Positions 31,105 to 41,300 of a DNA stretch of 64,000 nt are shown in pieces. Where the stretch lies: NCBI GenBank assembly GCA_947479475.1, contig CANJZW010000008.1, positions 1 through 64,000 of the forward strand. The letters run 5' to 3'. The notes under the pieces are model-generated. The model saw nothing but the letters and a program-made list of their open reading frames with translations, had not been told where the DNA came from and made no database searches. The first letter of the stretch is position 1. Each line of letters starts with the position of its first letter. A program made the position numbers and the translations under genes. The stretch is from Chthoniobacteraceae bacterium. Lineage in GTDB: Bacteria > Verrucomicrobiota > Verrucomicrobiia > Chthoniobacterales > Chthoniobacteraceae.

Positions 31105-32349
31105 TTAATCTCTGCCACTCGCCCCTCTGGGAGCCGGCCTCGCTTTTGCCGCGATGTTCTCGAGCAGGGCGCGTGCGCAAGTTTTTGCAAATTCGGGGTC
31201 GTTCACGGTGGTATCCATCTCCACCACTGGAATGTCCCGGCGGAGCGTCCGGCGGATGGCTTTAAAGAGGGCTGCGTCGGCGGCCGCGTCATGAAACACA
31301 AAACCGGGGGAACTGATCGCACTCACTCCCTTGAGCGGCAGCAAGACCGTCAACGGCCCCGTGGAGGTGTTGAGTCTTTGCGCCACCGCTTTGCCAATCG
31401 CGGCGGCCTCCTCGGCATTGGTGCGCAGCAGGGTTACCTGCGGGTTGTGGACGTACAACTTCCTTTCGTTGAACTTCGTGGGAACTGTCTCCCTGGCGAA
31501 AAAATTGACCATGTCCAAACAGCCCGGGGCGAAAATCGCGGGTGTGCCCGTGCGTGCGGCCGCCTCCAGCCGGGAGGGGCCCGCGCTTAAAACACCACCC
31601 ACTACTTCGTCGGCCCACTCGGTCGTTGTGAAATCCAGCACCCCGGCCGCCACCCCCGAGGCGATGAGCGCCTCCATCGTGCGCCCGCCCGTACCCGTGG
31701 CGTGGAAAACGATCACTTCGTAACCCGCCTCTTCAAGCAGGTGCCTGGCGTTTTCCACGCCGATGGTCGTGTTTCCAAACATGGAGGCGAAGATCAGCGG
31801 GCGATCCTCGGAGGGATTGTCCTGTTTGGCGGCTTCCAGCATTCCGCAGATCGCCCCGGCCGCCCGCGCCAGAAGGGGGCGGGAGATGCGGTTGAGGCCG
31901 GCGACGTCCACCACGCTGGGCATCATCACGATGTCGGTGGCGCCGATGTACTGGGCGGTGTTGCCGCTGGCTAGCGTGGAGACCATCAGTTTTGGAAAGC
32001 CCAGGGGCAGCGCCCGCATCCCGGCAGTGCCGATGGCCGTCCCGCCCCCGCCACCCAGCGAAATGACGCCCTGGATTCTGCCCGACCCACGCAGGGTCGA
32101 GAGCACCTTGGGGGCCGCCTGACTCATGAATTCCACCGCTTTGCCCCGGTCCTTCTGGATGCCCCCCAGATCCATTCCCGCCATTTCCGCTACCGATTGG
32201 CGCGTGAGGTGCGGTTTGACCTGCGGTTCACCGCCGGTGCCCACGTCGATCAGAATCGCCTGGTGGCCGTGCTGGACGATGCAGTCCGCCACAAATTGGT
32301 GCTCGGCGCCTTTGGTGTCGAGGGTTCCTAGGACTGCGATGGTGGCCAT
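31105..32349 (-). CDS. Tm-1-like ATP-binding domain protein (UPF0261)
   Basis: A 414-residue protein matching the Tm-1/UPF0261 family: N-terminal IAVLGTLDTKGAEHQFVADC, glycine-rich SLGGGGGTAIGTAGMRALP, PKLMVSTLASGNTAQYIGA and a C-terminal domain with ATGTGGRTMEALIASG. The plant Tm-1 protein inhibits tobamovirus replication through this domain; bacterial roles are unknown. The partner phosphoenolpyruvate-hydrolase-like gene often found beside it is absent here. Confidence 0.88.
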   Translation of the reverse strand: MATIAVLGTLDTKGAEHQFVADCIVQHGHQAILIDVGTGGEPQVKPHLTRQSVAEMAGMDLGGIQKDRGKAVEFMSQAAPKVLSTLRGSGRIQGVISLGGGGGTAIGTAGMRALPLGFPKLMVSTLASGNTAQYIGATDIVMMPSVVDVAGLNRISRPLLARAAGAICGMLEAAKQDNPSEDRPLIFASMFGNTTIGVENARHLLEEAGYEVIVFHATGTGGRTMEALIASGVAAGVLDFTTTEWADEVVGGVLSAGPSRLEAAARTGTPAIFAPGCLDMVNFFARETVPTKFNERKLYVHNPQVTLLRTNAEEAAAIGKAVAQRLNTSTGPLTVLLPLKGVSAISSPGFVFHDAAADAALFKAIRRTLRRDIPVVEMDTTVNDPEFAKTCARALLENIAAKARPAPRGASGRD

Positions 32350-32452
32350 GGGTGGTTAAGGTGAAGGGAACTTCCGCCAGCATGGCGGAGTCCTCCGTAG
32401 CGCGCCACACCGCAAACGAACGAGTTCATTTCAAGGACGGGCATTCAGGCCG

Positions 32453-32719
32453 TCAGGAGTCGAGTTCCCCCACGGCCTGGACGGCTACCGTATAAACCTC
32501 GGTGTCCGAAAGGCAGCAGATGGCCCCGACGAGATCGGGGTCCTCTCCGTTGTGGCGCATGTCGGTGGTGATTTGCATGATGGCGTTCATGCGCAAGTTG
32601 AAGGGGAGTTTCTCCAGGCTGGTGAACCAGCGGTGCAGGGTGTCGTCTGAAGCCAGGGTGCGGCAGAGCAGTTCGAGGGAGTGAACTTGAACCGGGGTGA
32701 GAGGCGTTCGGAGCGACAT
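32453..32719 (-). CDS. Hypothetical 88-residue protein
   Basis: An acidic, helical, cytoplasmic protein starting MSLRTPLTPVQVHSLELLCR and ending VAVQAVGELDS. Three predicted helical segments, no membrane segment and no recognised domain. It reads like a real gene because the reverse frame is broken and the composition is ordinary, and it stands between the Tm-1-like gene and the divergent permease gene. Function unknown. Confidence 0.5.
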   Translation of the reverse strand: MSLRTPLTPVQVHSLELLCRTLASDDTLHRWFTSLEKLPFNLRMNAIMQITTDMRHNGEDPDLVGAICCLSDTEVYTVAVQAVGELDS

Positions 32720-32885
32720 GGGAAAAGCGTTGATTCTTGGGCGCGCCTGTTCCAGCGCAAGGCCAAAAAAGCGCGCCGGACTCCATTTTTGAGGTCCCGT
32801 GGAAGCCGCCCCGCCGGTCGCCGCGCTTCGAATTCACAAACTTGCTCTCGCTTTAGGGGCGATGCCTTTGCCAGCGTCCTTCCCG

Positions 32886-34637
32886 ATGAACCCCGACCTG
32901 CCCCAATTTACCGCCGCCGAACACCGCGGCCGATTTGGCTGGCTGGATGTGGTGATTTTGGCGGGCCTCTTCGGACTGCTCTGGAGCGTCCTGCATTTTG
33001 GCGAGGGCATGCTTGTTCATTTCGACGAAAAAGCCATGGCCCCTCTGGAGACAGGGGTCTGGAGCATTCCTTATTATGCAGGCCGCACGCTGTTGCGGAT
33101 GTGGATTGCCTTCGGCTGCTCCCTCATTTTCACCTTCAGCGTGGGGTATGCTGCGGCCAAAAGCCGTGTTGCACGGTCCTTTATTTTGCCGGCCATCGAC
33201 GTCCTCCAGTCTGTGCCCGTGCTGGGTTTCCTGTCAGCCACGGTGACTGGGTTTATGGCGCTTTTTCCTGGAAGCCTGTTGGGGGTGGAGTGCGCCAGTA
33301 TTTTTGCGATTTTCACGGGGCAGGTGTGGAACATGACGTTTGGCTTTTACCATTCCATGGTCACGATTCCCTCTGATTTACAGGAGGCGGCCACCACTTT
33401 CGGCCTCAATCGCTGGCAGCGCTTCAGCACGCTGGAGGTGCCTTCCTCCATGCACAGTCTGCTCTGGAATTCGATGATGTCCTTCGGCGGGGGCTGGTTT
33501 TTTGTCGCCCAAAGCGAGGCCATCAGTGTGATGAACAAAAGCATCAAACTGCCCGGCTTGGGTTCCTACATGGCTTCCGCCGTGGAGCGGGGCGACAATA
33601 CGGGCGCGTTTTGGGCGGTGGTGGCGATGCTCGTGGTCATCGTCGCCAGCGATCAGTTCGTCTGGCGGCCCCTGATTGCCTGGGCCGACAAATTTAAAAT
33701 GGAGCTCACCGAGGCCTCCCAAGCCCCCCGCTCCTGGGTCTACGAACTCCTGCGCGGCGCCTACGTCTTTGAGTGGCTCGCGGAAAATCTCGTCCACCCC
33801 GTCACCGAACGGTTGCGCATTTTCACCCACAAGCTGACTCCCGCGCCCCCCTTCAAGCGGAGGAGCGGACCGGACCTCGCCCAGGTGGCCGGTGTGTTGC
33901 TCGGCGGTGCTTTCGCCCTTTGGGTGGGCTACCACGCCTTCACCGGGCTCTTGTCCGCCATTGAAACGGTCCGGCGCGGGGTTTCTCTGGAAACGCTCGG
34001 GAAAGTGGCGGGCCTCGGCCTGCTCACGATGCTGCGGGTCCTGGCGATGACTGTGCTGGCCACCCTCATCTGGACCCCCATCGGAGTCTGGATCGGCTTC
34101 AAACCCAGCGTCGCGCGGATCGCCCAGCCCTTGGCGCAAATCGCCGCCTCCTTCCCGGTGAACATGACGTTCCCAATCGTGGTCGGCCTTTTCGTGGCCT
34201 GGCGCATCCCGATGAACTGGGGGAGTATTTTCCTTATCGCCATGGGCACCCAGTGGTACCTGCTCTTCAACGTGATCGCCGGCGCCATGGCCATTCCCAA
34301 CGACCTCAAGGATGTCGCCCGCACCTACGGCCTGCGCGGCTGGGCCCTCTGGCGCACCCTCATTTTGCCCGCGATTTTCCCCTTCTGGGTCACGGGCGCC
34401 TGCACCGCCGCGGGGGGCGCCTGGAATGCCAGCATCGTGGCCGAGTGGGCCACCTGGGGCGATACCACCCTCAAGGCCGACGGTCTGGGCGCCTTCATCG
34501 CCGAGGTTACCCAGCGCGGCGACAAACCCCTCATCATTTGCAGCATCGCGATGATGTCCCTTTTTGTGGTCGCCACCAACCAGCTGCTCTGGCGCAGGCT
34601 CTACGCCCTGGCCGAGCGGCGCTTCCGACTAGACTAA
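32886..34637 (+). CDS. Fused double permease of a nitrate/sulfonate-type ABC transporter
   Basis: About 583 residues from ATG 32886 (ATG 32862 is possible). Two permease domains lie head to tail: the first around residues 15-260 with EAA loop DLQEAATTFGLNRWQRFSTL, the second around 320-580 with DLKDVARTYGLRGWALWRTL. Each repeat resembles the TauC/SsuC/NrtB family, so the fusion supplies both channel halves. The following ATPase gene begins 3 bp later. No periplasmic binding protein is found within the window, so the substrate is unknown. Confidence 0.88.
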   Translation: MNPDLPQFTAAEHRGRFGWLDVVILAGLFGLLWSVLHFGEGMLVHFDEKAMAPLETGVWSIPYYAGRTLLRMWIAFGCSLIFTFSVGYAAAKSRVARSFILPAIDVLQSVPVLGFLSATVTGFMALFPGSLLGVECASIFAIFTGQVWNMTFGFYHSMVTIPSDLQEAATTFGLNRWQRFSTLEVPSSMHSLLWNSMMSFGGGWFFVAQSEAISVMNKSIKLPGLGSYMASAVERGDNTGAFWAVVAMLVVIVASDQFVWRPLIAWADKFKMELTEASQAPRSWVYELLRGAYVFEWLAENLVHPVTERLRIFTHKLTPAPPFKRRSGPDLAQVAGVLLGGAFALWVGYHAFTGLLSAIETVRRGVSLETLGKVAGLGLLTMLRVLAMTVLATLIWTPIGVWIGFKPSVARIAQPLAQIAASFPVNMTFPIVVGLFVAWRIPMNWGSIFLIAMGTQWYLLFNVIAGAMAIPNDLKDVARTYGLRGWALWRTLILPAIFPFWVTGACTAAGGAWNASIVAEWATWGDTTLKADGLGAFIAEVTQRGDKPLIICSIAMMSLFVVATNQLLWRRLYALAERRFRLD

Positions 34638-34640
34638 CCC

Positions 34641-36002
34641 ATGGCAAAATCCACCGCTCCACTCCCGCCTGCGGCCCCGCCGAAGACCCCTCCGGTCATC
34701 GCCGAACTGCGCAACGTCACAAAGTCCTTCGTGGTGGCGGGGGGCAGTGAAATGAAGGTGCTCGACCAGATCGACCTCGCCGTCCACGAGGGGGAGTTGC
34801 TCGCTCTTCTGGGCCAGTCCGGTTCCGGCAAATCGACCATCCTGCGCTGCCTCACCGGCCTCACCCAGCCCACCATCGGCCGCGTGCTCTGCTACGGACA
34901 ACCCCTGGACGGCATCAATCCGCATGCCTCCATCGTATTCCAAACCTTCGCCCTCTACCCCTGGCTGACAGTGGAACAAAACGTCGCCGTCGGTCTTATG
35001 TCCAAACACATGTCCCGCGCCGACCGGGATGTCGCCGTGGAAAAGGCCATCGAATTGATCGGCCTCTCCAACTACCACGCCGCCTATCCCCGCGAAATTT
35101 CCGGCGGCATGCGCCAGCGTGTCGGGATCGCCCGGGCCCTGGTTTCCGCCCCGGAGATCCTCTGTCTGGACGAGGCATTCAGCGCGCTGGACGTCCTCAC
35201 CGCCGAGAATTTGCGCCATGAAATGATCAGCCTCTGGCACAAAAAAGATACCAGCCTCAAGAGCATCTTCATGGTCACCCACAACATCGAGGAGGCCGTG
35301 GAGATGGCAACGCGCATCTGCATTCTCTTCCCGCGCCCCGGCCGGCTGGGGTTGGTGCTCGAAAACAACCTGCCTTATCCCCGGGATTCCAAGAGCCCCG
35401 AGTTCCAAAACCTTGTGCGCACCATCCATGAAACGATCACCACCCTCACGCTCCCCGACCTTCCCCCGGAACCCGCCCCCGTCTCCGGCGCCCCCATCTC
35501 GAGGGCGCGCAATCGCATGGAGTCGATCCCGTACGTCCCCGTCGGGCAGATTCTGGGTCTCCTGAGTATTTTGCGGGACACTCCCGACGTCACCAACATC
35601 TACGACATCTCCGACGAGATCGGCAAAGAGTTCGGCGAAACCATCGGGATCGTCAAAGCCGCCGAAATCCTCGAAATGGTCGACACCCCCAAGAACGACG
35701 TCCGGCTCACCGACTTGGGGCAGCGTTTCCTTTCTGCCGACCGCATCGGGCGCCGCCAGATTTTCAACGACCAGATCCACAATCTGCGCATTTTCCACAT
35801 CATCATCGAATATTTGAAGCTCCAGGACGAGGTGGAGGCGGACCAGCTTCTGAAGGACATCGCCAGCGCGCTGCCCTACGACAACCCGGAAAAAATCCTC
35901 CAAACCATGGTCGCCTGGGGCCGGTACGCCGGTATCATGGACTTCAACGCCAATACGCGGACCGTTTTCGTCCTCAAGGACGAAGAGGAAGAACAACCCT
36001 AG
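34641..36002 (+). CDS. ABC transporter ATPase with C-terminal AAA-associated domain
   Basis: A 453-residue protein. Residues about 15-245 are a nitrate/taurine-type ATPase: Walker A GQSGSGKST, Q-loop region IVFQTFALYPWLTVEQNVAV, signature SGGMRQRVGIARAL, Walker B ILCLDEAFSALD. Residues about 300-453 match the AAA-associated C-terminal domain (PF09821) (VGQILGLLSILRDTPDVTNI). That tail is helical and presumably regulatory. It partners the fused permease immediately upstream. Confidence 0.9.
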   Translation: MAKSTAPLPPAAPPKTPPVIAELRNVTKSFVVAGGSEMKVLDQIDLAVHEGELLALLGQSGSGKSTILRCLTGLTQPTIGRVLCYGQPLDGINPHASIVFQTFALYPWLTVEQNVAVGLMSKHMSRADRDVAVEKAIELIGLSNYHAAYPREISGGMRQRVGIARALVSAPEILCLDEAFSALDVLTAENLRHEMISLWHKKDTSLKSIFMVTHNIEEAVEMATRICILFPRPGRLGLVLENNLPYPRDSKSPEFQNLVRTIHETITTLTLPDLPPEPAPVSGAPISRARNRMESIPYVPVGQILGLLSILRDTPDVTNIYDISDEIGKEFGETIGIVKAAEILEMVDTPKNDVRLTDLGQRFLSADRIGRRQIFNDQIHNLRIFHIIIEYLKLQDEVEADQLLKDIASALPYDNPEKILQTMVAWGRYAGIMDFNANTRTVFVLKDEEEEQP

Positions 36003-36057
36003 GCACAAATCCAGTCCGTATTGGCAAATTGCCCGACGGCACTCCATACTACCCCTT

Positions 36058-37992
36058 GTGAGCTACACGGTCTTCGCCCGGAAATACCGCCCTCAAACGT
36101 TTGACGACGTCGTGGGCCAGGAACATATCACCAGGACGCTGAAAAACGCGATCCTCCAGAACCGCCTTGCCCACGCGTACTTGTTCGTCGGCCCGAGGGG
36201 CACGGGGAAGACCTCTTCCGCCCGGATTCTGGCCAAGGCGCTTAACTGTTTGAGCAGCCCCGGCCCCACGCTGACCCCCTGCGATCAGTGCGATTCCTGC
36301 CGCGAAATCACCGCCGGCAACTCCCTCGACGTGCTCGAATTTGATGCGGCCTCGAACACCCAGGTCGACAAAGTCCGTGAAATCATCATCGACAACGTCA
36401 AATACCTGCCGGCCCGCGGCCGCTTCAAAGTCTATCTGGTGGACGAGGTGCACATGCTCTCCAGCGGCTCTTTCAACGCCTTGCTCAAGACGCTGGAGGA
36501 ACCGCCGCCGCACGTGAAGTTCCTCTTCGCCACCACCGATGTCCAGAAGCTCCCGGCCACGATTCTTTCCCGCTGCCAGCGGTTCGACCTCAAGCGCATC
36601 GGCGCCCCCGTCATCGCGGGCCACCTGATGCACATCGCCTCGCAGGAGGGGGTCAACCTCACGGAGGAAGCCGCGCTGGCGGTCGCCCTGGGAGCCGATG
36701 GCGGCATGCGGGACGCGGAATCCATGCTGGACCAGCTCGTAGCCTTTTGTGGGGGCAAGATCGAGGAGGCCGACGTGCTTTCCGTCTTTGGGTTCACGTC
36801 CCGGCAAAAGGTGAGCGACCTGTGCTCCGCCTTGCTCGCCCAGGACGCCTCCGTCGCGCTCGCCCTCGTGCACGAACAGGCCGAGGCCGGCCGTGACCTC
36901 ACCCAGTTGCTGGGCGATTTGATCGGCCATTTCCGAAATTTGCTCCTCGTTCAGGCTGATCCTGCCGGGTTGGAAGCCGAACTGGGCCGGGCCGTCGTGG
37001 AGTCTCTCCACGCCCAGTGTCAGGGAGTCGACAGGGAGCGGCTTTTGGAACTCATCGACCTCTGTGCCGCAGCGGAACAGAAAATGAAGTGGGCTTCCAA
37101 TAAACAAATGTATTTGGAGGTCGCCGTGCTGAGGGCGATTCAGGCGGTGGGTCAGGTGACGCTCGGCGAGGTGCTCGGAGCCCTTACCGCACTGCGCGAA
37201 GGCCGACCCATTGCCGAGCGGCCCAAGCCCGTGTTCACCCCGGTGCAGTTGCCCGCCCCGCGGCCCAAGGCGGCGAGCGCCCCTGTAAAGACGGCCCCGT
37301 CGGAACCGGCCGCGTTCGCCCCCGTGGCTCAAGCCCAACCCGAAGCCACACCCGTCGCGCCCCCGGTTCCCGAGCGCGCCCCGGCTCCGGAGGCAGCCGT
37401 TGCGGCACCCGTTGTCGTACCGGTTGCAGCGCCGGTTGCAGCGCCGGTTGCAGCGCCGGTTGCAGCGCCGGTTGCAGCGCCGGTTGCAGCGCCGGTCGTT
37501 GCCCCAGTCAGTGCTCCGGCTGTCGAGCCGCTCCCAACGCCCGTTTCCGCGCCTGCGATTCCCGTTGTGTCTGCGCCTGTTCCCGAGCCCGCCCCGGAGC
37601 CCGCCCCTCTAAGTCTCGCGGCCCTTTGGCCGCTGCTTGTGGAGACGGTGCGTAAAGAACGCCCCCTGATTTCAATGTGGCTGGAAGGCGGGGTGCTTAG
37701 TGCTCTTTCGGGGGGAGTCGCCGTGTTTCTTTTCCCCCGGGAACAGCCGTTGGCGGCTGAATACATCGCCCAGGCCAATAACCGTTCCTTTCTGGAGGCC
37801 TTGCTGAGCCGTTTGGTGGGTGCGCCGGTCAGTCTGCGGACGGAATTGAGCGACAATGTGGTCCTCCGGCCGGTGGCTCAACCGCCGCCGCCCCCGAAGG
37901 AAGTGGTGAAGGATCCGATGGAGGAGTTCAAAAACGACCCTCTGATTCGAAAGGCGCTGGAAATTTTCAAGGCCCGGTTGGAAGCCGTTTAA
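36058..37992 (+). CDS. dnaX: DNA polymerase III subunit gamma/tau
   Basis: A 644-residue clamp-loader ATPase starting at GTG 36058 (VARKYRPQTFDDVVGQ-type N-terminus). Motifs: Walker A VGPRGTGKTSSARILAKALNC, zinc-binding CDQCDSCREI, Walker B YLVDEVHMLSSGSFNALLKT and sensor region LFATTDVQKLPATILSRCQR. Domain III follows, then a Pro/Ala/Val-rich linker (about 400-520) and a tau-like C-terminal domain. I saw no A-rich slippery site for a gamma frameshift. ybaB follows 7 bp on. Confidence 0.95.
   Translation: MSYTVFARKYRPQTFDDVVGQEHITRTLKNAILQNRLAHAYLFVGPRGTGKTSSARILAKALNCLSSPGPTLTPCDQCDSCREITAGNSLDVLEFDAASNTQVDKVREIIIDNVKYLPARGRFKVYLVDEVHMLSSGSFNALLKTLEEPPPHVKFLFATTDVQKLPATILSRCQRFDLKRIGAPVIAGHLMHIASQEGVNLTEEAALAVALGADGGMRDAESMLDQLVAFCGGKIEEADVLSVFGFTSRQKVSDLCSALLAQDASVALALVHEQAEAGRDLTQLLGDLIGHFRNLLLVQADPAGLEAELGRAVVESLHAQCQGVDRERLLELIDLCAAAEQKMKWASNKQMYLEVAVLRAIQAVGQVTLGEVLGALTALREGRPIAERPKPVFTPVQLPAPRPKAASAPVKTAPSEPAAFAPVAQAQPEATPVAPPVPERAPAPEAAVAAPVVVPVAAPVAAPVAAPVAAPVAAPVAAPVVAPVSAPAVEPLPTPVSAPAIPVVSAPVPEPAPEPAPLSLAALWPLLVETVRKERPLISMWLEGGVLSALSGGVAVFLFPREQPLAAEYIAQANNRSFLEALLSRLVGAPVSLRTELSDNVVLRPVAQPPPPPKEVVKDPMEEFKNDPLIRKALEIFKARLEAV
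37423..37494 (+). repeat. 12-bp tandem repeat inside dnaX linker
   Basis: Six perfect copies of GTTGCAGCGCCG encode a Val-Ala-Ala-Pro repeat in the flexible linker of DnaX. The unit is a multiple of three, so copy-number change would only lengthen or shorten the linker and keep the frame. Confidence 0.95.
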
Positions 37993-37998
37993 AGATTT

Positions 37999-38313
37999 AT
38001 GAACATTAAAAAAATGATGCAGCAGGCCCAGAAGATGCAGGAGCAAATGCTCAAGGCACAGGATGATTTGGGCAAAAAAACCATCACCGCCACCGCCGGC
38101 GGGGGCAAGGTGACGGTCGTGGCCAACGGTTCCGGTGACGTGCTTTCGATCAAGATCTCGCCTGAAGTGGTTGATCCTCAGGACGTGGAGCTTTTGGAGG
38201 AACTCGTGCTCACGGGGGTGCGCAAGGCCATTGAGGAGGGCCGGGCCATCGCTCAGTCCGAGATGGGCAAACTGACCGGCGGCATGGGGCTGCCACCCGG
38301 CTTGGGATTCTAG
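37999..38313 (+). CDS. ybaB: YbaB/EbfC nucleoid-associated protein
   Basis: A 104-residue DNA-binding dimer protein with the family core (KKMMQQAQKMQEQMLKAQDD, GGGKVTVVANGSGDVLSIKI). The dnaX-ybaB order is widely conserved; recR, which usually follows, is absent here. Confidence 0.94.
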   Translation: MNIKKMMQQAQKMQEQMLKAQDDLGKKTITATAGGGKVTVVANGSGDVLSIKISPEVVDPQDVELLEELVLTGVRKAIEEGRAIAQSEMGKLTGGMGLPPGLGF

Positions 38314-38392
38314 GGCGCGAGATTCACGCGGGGCGACCCTTGGCCGCTCGTTTCCGAAACGGGGGCATTCTTTAAGGAATTTTACAGGAAGC

Positions 38393-41300
38393 CTACTCCA
38401 CTACCAGAACCCCGCGCATCACTCGCCAGTGCCCGGGAAACGTGCAGAGATACGGGTAACTCCCCGGCTTTCCCGGAGCCGTGAAAAGAAGCTCCGCGCG
38501 GCCGTTGGGATTCACCAAGGGTGTCGCATGAAGAATCTTGGGCGACTCGGGCACGAAGTTCTTCGCGAAACCCTCCGGCTTTGCCGCCATTTGATCCGCC
38601 AACGCTCCCACCTCCTCGTCTGCGCCGACCTCGACCAGCACCAAGTTGTGCTGCATTAGATCCGGGTTTTCAAAAATCAACCGGATAGGCTGCCCCGCTT
38701 TTACCCGGATTTCCTTGGGCGAAAACTGCATCAAATTCGGAACGGCCTGCACCCGGAGGGCGTTCGCGTCCGCCGCGTGAGCCGCCTCCCAGGCTGCCCC
38801 AAAAGCCTGCAACTCCGCTGCATCCTTGGCAAACCGCGCGCCCGAAAGCACCTGCCCCGTCATGTCGTAAATGAACACGGGCGGATGCGCGTCCTTGGCT
38901 TTGAGCTTCCGAAACGCGACCTCCACCAGGTTGAGCCCTTTTTGCAGGTCCAGCTGCACCTGCTGCTGCGAACTGTACGGGCTGTCCGCCGTCAGCAACT
39001 GGACTCCGTTTGCGGAAATGTCCAGGAAGCCGTGTTTCACGCTCAAAAGGACAGTCTGCGCGACCTGCGACTCGATCAAAGTCTGGAACACCGTTGTTTT
39101 GGGAGGGGCATCTTTGGCCTTCGCTTTGTCAGCACTCGCGGGATGAGGGCCCGCCACCTTGGATACGGCAACCCCAGCGCTCGCATCCTTCGCCGCAAGC
39201 CACTGCGTCACCTCCGTTGCCGGACTCACCTCCAGCACGGGGACCGCCCGCCCTCGGGTCGGTTGCGTGCCCGTCTTCAAATCCAGGACCATCTGGCGAA
39301 CCGCCGGTTCCTGGGTGCCCATTCCCTCCAGCACACTCTCCCATTCCAAAGCCCCGCCCCCGTGCAGACTCCCTCCGTGCGATCCCTGCGCCGCATGCGC
39401 TCCTGTCGCCGCTGAATTAACCGGCGCTCGCAGCTCCGCCCTCAGGTGCGAGACCGCGTTGACGACCGCCATCCGCACCCTGGGATGCGGATCGCGCGCG
39501 GCCTGCTTTAAAAACGCCGGTGCATCCTGAATTTGCGACGCCTGAAACCGGACCATCTGGACGGCCGCCGCCCGCATTCTCGGCTCCTGCGACTGCATGA
39601 GTTTCTTCAACCATTCCAGCCGTGGCTGCCCCTTGGTGTGCAGCACCCAAACAGCCTCCAACAAAGCCTGCTCGTAAACGGCGGCCTTCGGGTCCATCCC
39701 GCCAATCCACGCGTCCACTGCGGGCGCCACCTCCGCTCCAAGCTTGCGCAGTTCAATCCGTGCGTGTTCGCGCACCAGATCCTGCGCGTGCGTCAAAAGC
39801 GCCACCAACTCCGACAGGGGCGCCCCCTCGATTCGCGGCCAGTTTTTGGCCACCGGACGGTCTGCCGCCACGACCCTCCAGATGCGCCCCAGGGTGTGGT
39901 TCCACTGCGGATCGCGCATCGGATGCTGCGCGTGGCCGATGATGCGGCTTGAAAAATCCGAGACGTAGAGCGCGCCGTCCATTCCGAAAGCGGTGTCCAC
40001 CGGGCGAAAGGCGGAGTTTTGGGAGGTGAGCAAATCCAGGCGGTCCTCGCCTACGATCGCTCCGGAGTCCGCATTGGAGGCGGAGATGGAAACGCTGTAA
40101 CTGCCCAAGAGCGCCGCCGAAACAACCCCTTGCTGATAACGGTCGGGAAAATTGGGGCTCGAGACGACGCTGAGGGCCGACCCTTTTCCGTAATTCACCA
40201 CCGTCCCGTTGCCGTAGGGGTGATAAACTCCAAGCGGCGTCCAATTGAGAGGCAATCCGTCGAGCACATGCCCGCCCCCGAAGCGCTGGAAGATGTTTCC
40301 AAACCGGTCGAAAGCGACTTTCCAAGGATTGGGAGTGAGGCCCTGCCACTCCGTCTGGATGCGCCCCGTGATGGGGTTGAACCGGTAAGTGGTGGAATCA
40401 ATGCCGCGCACGACACCGAAGGGGGTTTCAAACTGGGAGCGGTGAAACACCCCGTCGCTAAAAATTACGTCCCCCATCGGATCCGTGGCGATCATGCCCC
40501 CGTGGTGGGAATCGGTGACGTCCACTCCGCGCAGCAACTCTTCCTGCGTGTCCGCGCGGCCGTCGCCATCAGTGTCCTTCAAGAGGAGGAGCCGCGGTTG
40601 GGCCGAGACGATCACCCCGCGCTCGTGGAAGGCAACGCCATCGAGGGCGTCAAAACCCCCGGCGAAAACGGTGCATTTGTCCGCCTTTCCGTCGTGGTCG
40701 GTATCCTCTAGGATCAGGATTTTATCGTCTGGCCGGGCTCCGGGAAGGGTGTGGGGAAAGGAGGGCATCGTCACCACCCACAAACGGCCGCGCGCGTCGA
40801 AGCTCATCTGGACAGGCGCCTTTAACTCGGGAAAGTCCGCCTCCGAAGCGAAACAATTCAGGACATAGCCTTCGGCAACACGGATGTCTTTTTGCTGTTC
40901 GACAGGGTCCTTCAAAATCCCGCCGCTATACCGGTCCGGAACACTTTTACCCTCGGGCAGCGGCGGCAGCGCAGGCCGCGTGAAATCTGAAAACCGCTTC
41001 TTCGGCTCTCGCACCAAGCCGTGGATGATCTCATCCGCCTGCTGGATCAGCGCGTGATACCGAGGAATTTCGGCCTCGTATTCCTCCACCCGCTTCCGGA
41101 CCCCATAATACACGACCCCGTTTTTTGGGCGCACGACCTCCCCGACGTACCCAGCCTTGAGCGAGGCGGCCTTCGCAACCTCGCGGACGCGCGCCGGATC
41201 GAGCGCCTCCACAACCGGCCCACCAAGTAACGCCCGGGCCACCCCCAACGCCGCCCTACGGGTTTGCTCTTCACTCAACGCAATCCCATGAACAGCGAGC

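Noticed and set aside
34629-36047. 472-codon minus-strand open frame opposite the ABC ATPase
   Set aside because: It mirrors the codon structure of the ATPase gene (Gly/Val/Asp-rich shadow) and has no recognisable domain; the plus-strand ATPase is certain.
36049-37338. 429-codon minus-strand open frame opposite dnaX
   Set aside because: Shadow of dnaX; no start context and no known motifs.
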